DNA of 9,200 bases from CAMBDR01 sp046597185 (GTDB lineage: Bacteria > Pseudomonadota > Gammaproteobacteria > Burkholderiales > Burkholderiaceae_D). Positions 5,917 through 9,200 of the stretch are shown one piece after another. Location: positions 1 to 9,200 of the forward strand of contig JBKJLF010000135.1 of the NCBI GenBank assembly GCA_046597185.1, given 5' to 3'. Position 1 is the stretch's first letter; the number at the start of each line of letters is the position of its first letter. The notes under the pieces were generated by a model, which searched no databases, had not been told where the DNA came from, and was given only the letters and a program-made list of their open reading frames with translations. A program made the position numbers and the translations under genes.

Positions 5917-7241
5917 GCGATTTAGTCAGCGAATTAGCCGCCAATTCAGCCGCCAATTCAGCCACCAATTCAGCCACCAATTCAGCCAGCAATTTCGCCA
6001 GCAATTTCGCCAGCATTTTAGCCATTAATGTGGGTTCGTCCTCGCTCAAGTTTTCCTTGCATCCGCTGCAGGCGGGCAAGGCACAAGCGGCCCGTTTGCT
6101 GGGGCAAATTGATGGTTTGGAGCCGGGCGGCGAGTTAAGTTTGAGCTGGCATGGCGAGCAAGGCCAGCAACAGAAAAAACTGGGGAGGGCGGTGGCCAAT
6201 CCGACCGCGGCTGACCCGGCGGCGGCTGACCCGGCGGCGGCTGATCCATTTGAAACCGCCTTGGCTGCCTTGCAAACGCTGTTGCAAGGCTGGCCCAAGC
6301 TGGGCAATTTGGTTGCGGTGGTACACCGCGTGGTACATGGCGGCGAATTATTCCGTGAGGCGGTGCGGGTGGATGCGGCGGTGCTGGAAAAACTGCGCAG
6401 CCTGGCACCCTTGGCACCCTTGCACCAACCGCATAATATTGCGGGTATCGATGCCTTTATGCGGTTTTTTCCAGATCTGCCGCAAATAGCCTGTTTTGAT
6501 ACCGCCTTCCATGCCAGTTTGCCGGAAGTGGAATACCATTTTGCCTTGCCGCAGGACATAAGCGAGCAGGGGATACGGCGTTATGGCTTTCATGGTTTGT
6601 CGTATCAATCGATTAGCCAAAGTTTGCAAGCCGTGTCCCCGCGCGCCAGGGGGCGGGTGTTGATGGCGCATTTGGGCAATGGGGCCAGTTTGTGCGCCAC
6701 CGTGGATGGTGCCAGTTGCGCCACCACCATGGGTTTTTCCACCTTGGATGGTTTGATGATGGGAACCCGCTGCGGCGCGCTCGACCCCGGTGTGATCTTG
6801 CATTTGCTGGCGCAGGGCTGGAGTGCTGAGCGATTGCAAGACACGCTGTACAAGCGCAGCGGCTTATTGGGCGTTTCCGGTATCACGGCAGACATGCGCC
6901 GCCTGCGCCAGAGCGATGCGCCTGAGGCGCAGCTCGCGCTACGCATGTTCGCGGCACGCGTGGTGCGCGAGGCGGGTGCGCTGGTGGCGGGCATGGGCGG
7001 CATCGACATTTTGAGCTTTAGCGCTGGCATAGGCGAGCATGATGCCGTGTTGCGGCAAGAGGTGTGCCAGGCCTTGCAGTTTTTGGGGGTGCAACTGGAT
7101 CAGGCTAAAAACAGCGCGGCAGATGGTAGCCAGGTGCAGGTGCTGCATGCGCAGGGTGGCGCGGTAGAAGTGTGGCTGGTGCCGACTGATGAGGGCCGGG
7201 TGGCGGCGCAAGCGGCGTTGGGGTTGTTGGGGAAAATTTAA
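5913..7241 (+). CDS. ackA: Acetate kinase (acetate/butyrate kinase family) with repetitive N-terminal extension
   Basis: This ASKHA-fold kinase of 442 residues (most relatives are near 400) transfers phosphate between acyl phosphate and ADP, giving ATP and acetate or a related acid. Family signatures are INVGSSSLKF with Asn39, HRVVHGG, CFDTAFH (catalytic Asp), GIRRYGFHG, AHLGNGASL, MGTRCG (family usually MGTRSG), SAGIGEH and VPTDEGR with its Glu. The core starts only at about residue 35. The first 34 residues are low complexity (units AANS, ATNS, ASNF) from a 12-base tandem array. No internal start codon lies between the array and the first core strand, so ATG 5913 must be used and the extension translated. 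It overlaps the upstream acyltransferase by ATGA and lacks a strong ribosome binding site of its own, which suggests translational coupling. A second repeat, (A)AADP three times near residues 98-112, sits in the variable loop before HRVVHGG. Confidence 0.93.
   Translation: MSDLVSELAANSAANSATNSATNSASNFASNFASILAINVGSSSLKFSLHPLQAGKAQAARLLGQIDGLEPGGELSLSWHGEQGQQQKKLGRAVANPTAADPAAADPAAADPFETALAALQTLLQGWPKLGNLVAVVHRVVHGGELFREAVRVDAAVLEKLRSLAPLAPLHQPHNIAGIDAFMRFFPDLPQIACFDTAFHASLPEVEYHFALPQDISEQGIRRYGFHGLSYQSISQSLQAVSPRARGRVLMAHLGNGASLCATVDGASCATTMGFSTLDGLMMGTRCGALDPGVILHLLAQGWSAERLQDTLYKRSGLLGVSGITADMRRLRQSDAPEAQLALRMFAARVVREAGALVAGMGGIDILSFSAGIGEHDAVLRQEVCQALQFLGVQLDQAKNSAADGSQVQVLHAQGGAVEVWLVPTDEGRVAAQAALGLLGKI
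5937..6020 (+). repeat. Seven-unit 12-base tandem array in the ackA N-terminus
   Basis: Seven consecutive 12-base units in phase with the codons: two GCCGCCAATTCA, two GCCACCAATTCA, two GCCAGCAATTTC, and one GCCAGCATTTTA that runs into the conserved first strand (GCCATTAATGTG). They encode AANS, AANS, ATNS, ATNS, ASNF, ASNF and ASIL. The paired identical units and graded drift suggest recent stepwise duplication, perhaps seeded from the codons of the native N-terminus. Any change in unit number keeps the frame. Confidence 0.9.
6204..6248 (+). repeat. Three-unit 15-base tandem repeat inside ackA
   Basis: Three in-frame 15-base units (6204-6218, 6219-6233, 6234-6248) of the form GCGGCGGCTGACCCG encode TAADP, AAADP and AAADP. 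They lie in the poorly conserved loop between the N-terminal strands and the HRVVHGG motif, where an Ala/Asp/Pro linker would be tolerated. Confidence 0.85.
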
Positions 7242-7252
7242 GTTGATTTTCC

Positions 7253-7281
7253 TTGACAGCGGCGCATTTGCTTACTAGTGT
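7253..7281 (+). promoter_or_regulatory. Probable sigma70 promoter for the lipoprotein gene
   Basis: A perfect -35 TTGACA (7253-7258) is followed after exactly 17 bases by TAGTGT (7276-7281), a three-of-six -10 match that keeps the first two and the last base. It begins 12 bases after the ackA stop codon and would give a leader of roughly 155 bases before the lipoprotein ATG. The lipoprotein gene is therefore probably a separate transcript. Confidence 0.5.
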
Positions 7282-7332
7282 GTAATGACCTTCTGTTCGA
7301 GGTTAAGTGATATTCAGTAAAATTCGATTGAA

Positions 7333-7399
7333 AAACCAACTCTCTCGCCGAGCCAAGCTGTTTTAATCTTATCAGACATGGAAAAACAGCTATTGGTTT
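7333..7399 (+). promoter_or_regulatory. Nested inverted repeats in the lipoprotein leader
   Basis: Outer arms AAACCAA (7333-7339) and TTGGTTT (7393-7399) are perfectly complementary and enclose inner arms AGCTGTTTT (7356-7364) and AAAACAGCT (7383-7391), also perfect. The right-hand arms are separated by one base, so the two helices could stack, leaving a 16-base left bulge and an 18-base loop. No U-tract follows, so it does not look like an intrinsic terminator. It ends 37 bases before the ribosome binding site and could affect mRNA stability or bind a regulator. It matches no riboswitch class that I know. Confidence 0.4.
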
Positions 7400-7445
7400 G
7401 GTTATGATAATCCACAGATTCAACTTTATGTGATTGGAGTGTGTC

Positions 7446-8435
7446 ATGCGTGCAAATTTTCGGGCTACCTGGGCGGCTATTCCCATTGTATTGATCCTTA
7501 CTTCCTGCGGTGGCGGTGGCGGCAGCACCCCTGCTGTCAGTGGTGGCGGTGGTGGAACGGCAACAACGATTAGTGGTTCTGTCGTCAAAGGTAATGTCTC
7601 GGGTGCGACGGTGACTTTTAAAAATGCCACAACGGGTGCGGTGTTAGCTACGGCAACCACCGATGCCAACGGCAACTACACCATCAACGCCACCTTTAGT
7701 GGTGATGTGGTGATCGAAGCCAGTGGCGGCACCTATACCGATGAAGCCACCAATCGCAGCACCACCTTGAGTACGCCCTTGAAAGCGGTATTGACCGTGA
7801 CGGGCACTCAGGTGACGGGGATTGTCACGCCATTAACCAGCATGGCCTACACCTATGCCTTCAGCAATGCAGGCACCGCCGTAACGGCAGCCAACTACAA
7901 TGCCATGGCGACCAATATTGCCAATCAATTCAAACTGAGCGGGGTCAACCTGACAACCGCCATGCCTGCTGTGACGGGTACCATGAACGACTATGGTAAG
8001 GTATTGGCGAGTATGTCCAAATATCTGCAAATCAATAATGCGACTTTGCAAAGTGTCATCAATACACCTTATACGGCGCAGCAATTAACTCAGTTCACGC
8101 GGGACTTTAATACGGCGTATGCGCAGGCTTTTCCGGGCGGCGCGATCACCTTCAGTTTTGATGGTACGGCCTTTAATATTGGTGGTACGGGTGGTGGTGG
8201 TGGCACGGGTACTTGCGGGGTGGCGGTGACGGGTTCGGTTAGTGCTGGGGGCACCACGGTGCCGGTGAATTTGAACTATTGCGTGACCGGGATTGCGGCG
8301 GGTTCGTGCACATCGGGCAATAGTTCGCTATCGCAAACACTGGGTGCGCAAGGTGGGCTGGCGGGGGCGGTGAATTTGGCGTATTCCTTCTCGGCGAGCT
8401 GTGCGGCGGGGGCGATTAATATCAATTTGCAGTAA
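7446..8435 (+). CDS. Glycine-rich outer-membrane lipoprotein of unknown function
   Basis: A 329-residue secreted lipoprotein. The first 20 residues form a type II signal peptide (Arg at 2 and 6, hydrophobic AAIPIVLIL) ending in the lipobox LTSC, with Cys21 the lipidated residue. Residue 22 is Gly, so retention at the inner membrane is not predicted. A Gly/Ser-rich linker with runs of Gly (22-38) tethers a beta-rich domain at about 41-125 (ISGSVVKGNVSGATVTF, TTDANGNYTI). Its pattern resembles carboxypeptidase-regulatory-like or Cna-B-type beta-sandwich repeats. A helical, Asn/Ala-rich middle (125-230) follows. After a second Gly-rich linker (247-256) comes a C-terminal domain with four cysteines (257, 279, 288, 319), probably disulfide-bonded in the periplasm or outside. 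ATG 7446 has GGAG at 7436-7439 and starts a perfect signal peptide, so it is preferred over the upstream in-frame TTG at 7434. No enzymatic motif was seen; an adhesion or surface role is a guess. Confidence 0.8.
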   Translation: MRANFRATWAAIPIVLILTSCGGGGGSTPAVSGGGGGTATTISGSVVKGNVSGATVTFKNATTGAVLATATTDANGNYTINATFSGDVVIEASGGTYTDEATNRSTTLSTPLKAVLTVTGTQVTGIVTPLTSMAYTYAFSNAGTAVTAANYNAMATNIANQFKLSGVNLTTAMPAVTGTMNDYGKVLASMSKYLQINNATLQSVINTPYTAQQLTQFTRDFNTAYAQAFPGGAITFSFDGTAFNIGGTGGGGGTGTCGVAVTGSVSAGGTTVPVNLNYCVTGIAAGSCTSGNSSLSQTLGAQGGLAGAVNLAYSFSASCAAGAININLQ

Positions 8436-8456
8436 TGGTGGCTGGGGCGGCTCGGG

Positions 8457-8675
8457 TTGAAAGGCACGGGCCGCTTGTGTTATCAGCGCCAAAAGGCCCA
8501 TGTGCGAGCCATTCTCAAAAATTTTGGTCAATTTAGCGTTGCCAACGAGGAGGAGTTGCCGCAAAGTGTGCTTGATCGCTTAGAGAAAAACGCACAAATG
8601 CTTACAAAGCACAATCCTGCACGCAAAGAAATAAGCGCCAATTTGGGTGAGCAAAAAAAGACTGCATCGGCGTAA
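8457..8675 (+). CDS. Doubtful short frame, possible gene remnant
   Basis: An open frame of up to 72 codons from a TTG start, or 58 codons from the GTG at 8502. It encodes a hydrophilic, charged peptide whose second half (for example QSVLDRLEKNAQMLTKHN) looks helical. No ribosome binding site sits at a good distance from any start. AGGAGGAG at 8548-8555 lies inside the frame and only abuts a TTG. I do not recognise it. It could be the C-terminal remnant of a lost gene or chance. The gap between the lipoprotein and ompA-like genes (8436-8681) holds nothing else that I can support, and no terminator hairpin was found. Confidence 0.2.
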   Translation: MKGTGRLCYQRQKAHVRAILKNFGQFSVANEEELPQSVLDRLEKNAQMLTKHNPARKEISANLGEQKKTASA

Positions 8676-8681
8676 TATTGA

Positions 8682-9200
8682 TCACTCAGTAATCGTCACC
8701 ACCCGCACCCGCCGATTCTCCGGTGCAGCCGGATTACCCGGACTTAACTGCTCCGTATCGCCCTTACCCAAAGCAATCAAACGCGCCCCATCGATTTGAT
8801 GTTGGCTAATCAAATATTGCCGCACCATCTGGGCGCGCTCTTCCGACAGCTTGAGATTATGCCCGGCATCACCCCGCGAATCGGCATGGCCTTCAATGTT
8901 GAATTTGAAACTGGCCAGCTTTTCCGAAGCCAGCGCGGCACCCAAATTGCCCAGAATGAGTTTGGATTCCGGGGTTAATCGCGCGGAATCGGTTTCAAAG
9001 GTGATCATTAACGACGCACTGGCGCTGGCTTTGGCAGTTTTGGCCGGGCCTTTGCTGGGGCTGGCGTGGGGTTTGGCCAGTTTGAAGCTGCGGGTGCGAA
9101 AGCTGGCGTGTTCAGCACCAGCAGCCTCGACAGCACCCGCTTCGGCCGAGGCTTCACCCGACGCGGCGGTTGCGGCAGCACTGGCAGCGGCGGGTTCTTC
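8682..9200 (-). CDS. OmpA-family peptidoglycan-binding protein, C-terminal part
   Basis: The last 172 codons of a gene whose start lies beyond the right edge. An ATG at 9006-9008 exists, but the frame stays open through to the edge and the ATG falls just inside the domain, so it is not the start. Residues from about 65 onward of the visible part form an OmpA/MotB C-terminal domain: MITFETDSARLTPESK, then NIEGHADSRGD, then LSEERAQMVRQYL, ending in ENRRVRVVTI. This domain binds diaminopimelate-containing peptidoglycan in the periplasm, and the Asp and Arg of these motifs are the usual ligands. The visible upstream part is an Ala/Glu-rich stretch followed by a Lys/Ala/Ser/Pro-rich linker. Such linkers join an outer-membrane barrel, lipoprotein anchor or other N-terminal module to the domain. 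What that module is cannot be seen, so no specific name is given. It is transcribed towards the lipoprotein gene. Confidence 0.88.
   Translation of the reverse strand, partial: EEPAAASAAATAASGEASAEAGAVEAAGAEHASFRTRSFKLAKPHASPSKGPAKTAKASASASLMITFETDSARLTPESKLILGNLGAALASEKLASFKFNIEGHADSRGDAGHNLKLSEERAQMVRQYLISQHQIDGARLIALGKGDTEQLSPGNPAAPENRRVRVVTITE

Noticed and set aside
5937..6248. CRISPR-like array
   Set aside because: The repeats are contiguous, short, without unique spacers, and in frame within a kinase gene.
6402..6422. Apparent 9-base duplication encoding LAPLAPL in ackA
   Set aside because: Compared with E. coli acetate kinase the segment length is unchanged, so it is family sequence and not an insertion.
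5747..6559. 270-codon open frame on the minus strand with Leu/Ala/Glu repeats
   Set aside because: It lies opposite the well-supported acyltransferase and kinase genes. Its repeats are simply the 12-base array read backwards, and its composition is not protein-like.

Overview
The window reads as chromosome of a betaproteobacterium of medium-high GC. Likely groups are Burkholderiales/Oxalobacteraceae-like or Neisseriales-like, but this rests on protein flavour and gene fusions only, not on a marker gene. Most of it is metabolic and housekeeping DNA, not a mobile island: no tRNA, rRNA, CRISPR array, insertion sequence or phage gene could be supported.

Left end (1-965): AT-richer DNA with no gene that I recognise. 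It holds one doubtful forward reading frame whose frame continues past a single TAG to about 828. A clear TATAAT box then lies upstream of the first confident gene. Next comes a same-strand pair: a CoA-acylating methylmalonate-semialdehyde dehydrogenase (mmsA type, 966-2483) and a nitronate monooxygenase family flavoprotein (2547-3596), separated by 63 bases that contain three 13-base tandem repeats. A perfect 15-bp palindrome closes this pair. It also faces the convergent end of an S4-domain RsuA/RluB/RluF-type pseudouridine synthase (3628-4329, minus strand), whose usual catalytic aspartate appears to be a glutamate.

Centre (4330-7241): a divergent intergenic region carries a possible FNR/ANR-type site and leads into a tight two-gene operon. 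The first gene fuses a MaoC-like (R)-enoyl-CoA hydratase domain to a phosphate acetyl/butyryltransferase domain. The second is an acetate (or butyrate-type) kinase, joined by an ATGA overlap. Together they could convert an acyl-CoA to acyl phosphate and then to the free acid plus ATP, an overflow or low-oxygen energy route. The kinase carries an unusual low-complexity N-terminal extension encoded by a 12-base in-frame tandem array, and a second 15-base repeat inside the gene.

Right end (7242-9200): a promoter-like sequence and a potentially folded leader precede a glycine-rich secreted lipoprotein of unknown function. A doubtful short frame follows. Last is the C-terminal part of an OmpA-family peptidoglycan-binding protein on the minus strand, which runs off the window.

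No clear undescribed multi-gene system is visible. The points most worth a second look are the Asp-to-Glu change in the pseudouridine synthase, the minisatellite-encoded kinase N-terminus, the putative FNR site on the fused hydratase/acyltransferase operon, and the structured leader of the lipoprotein.
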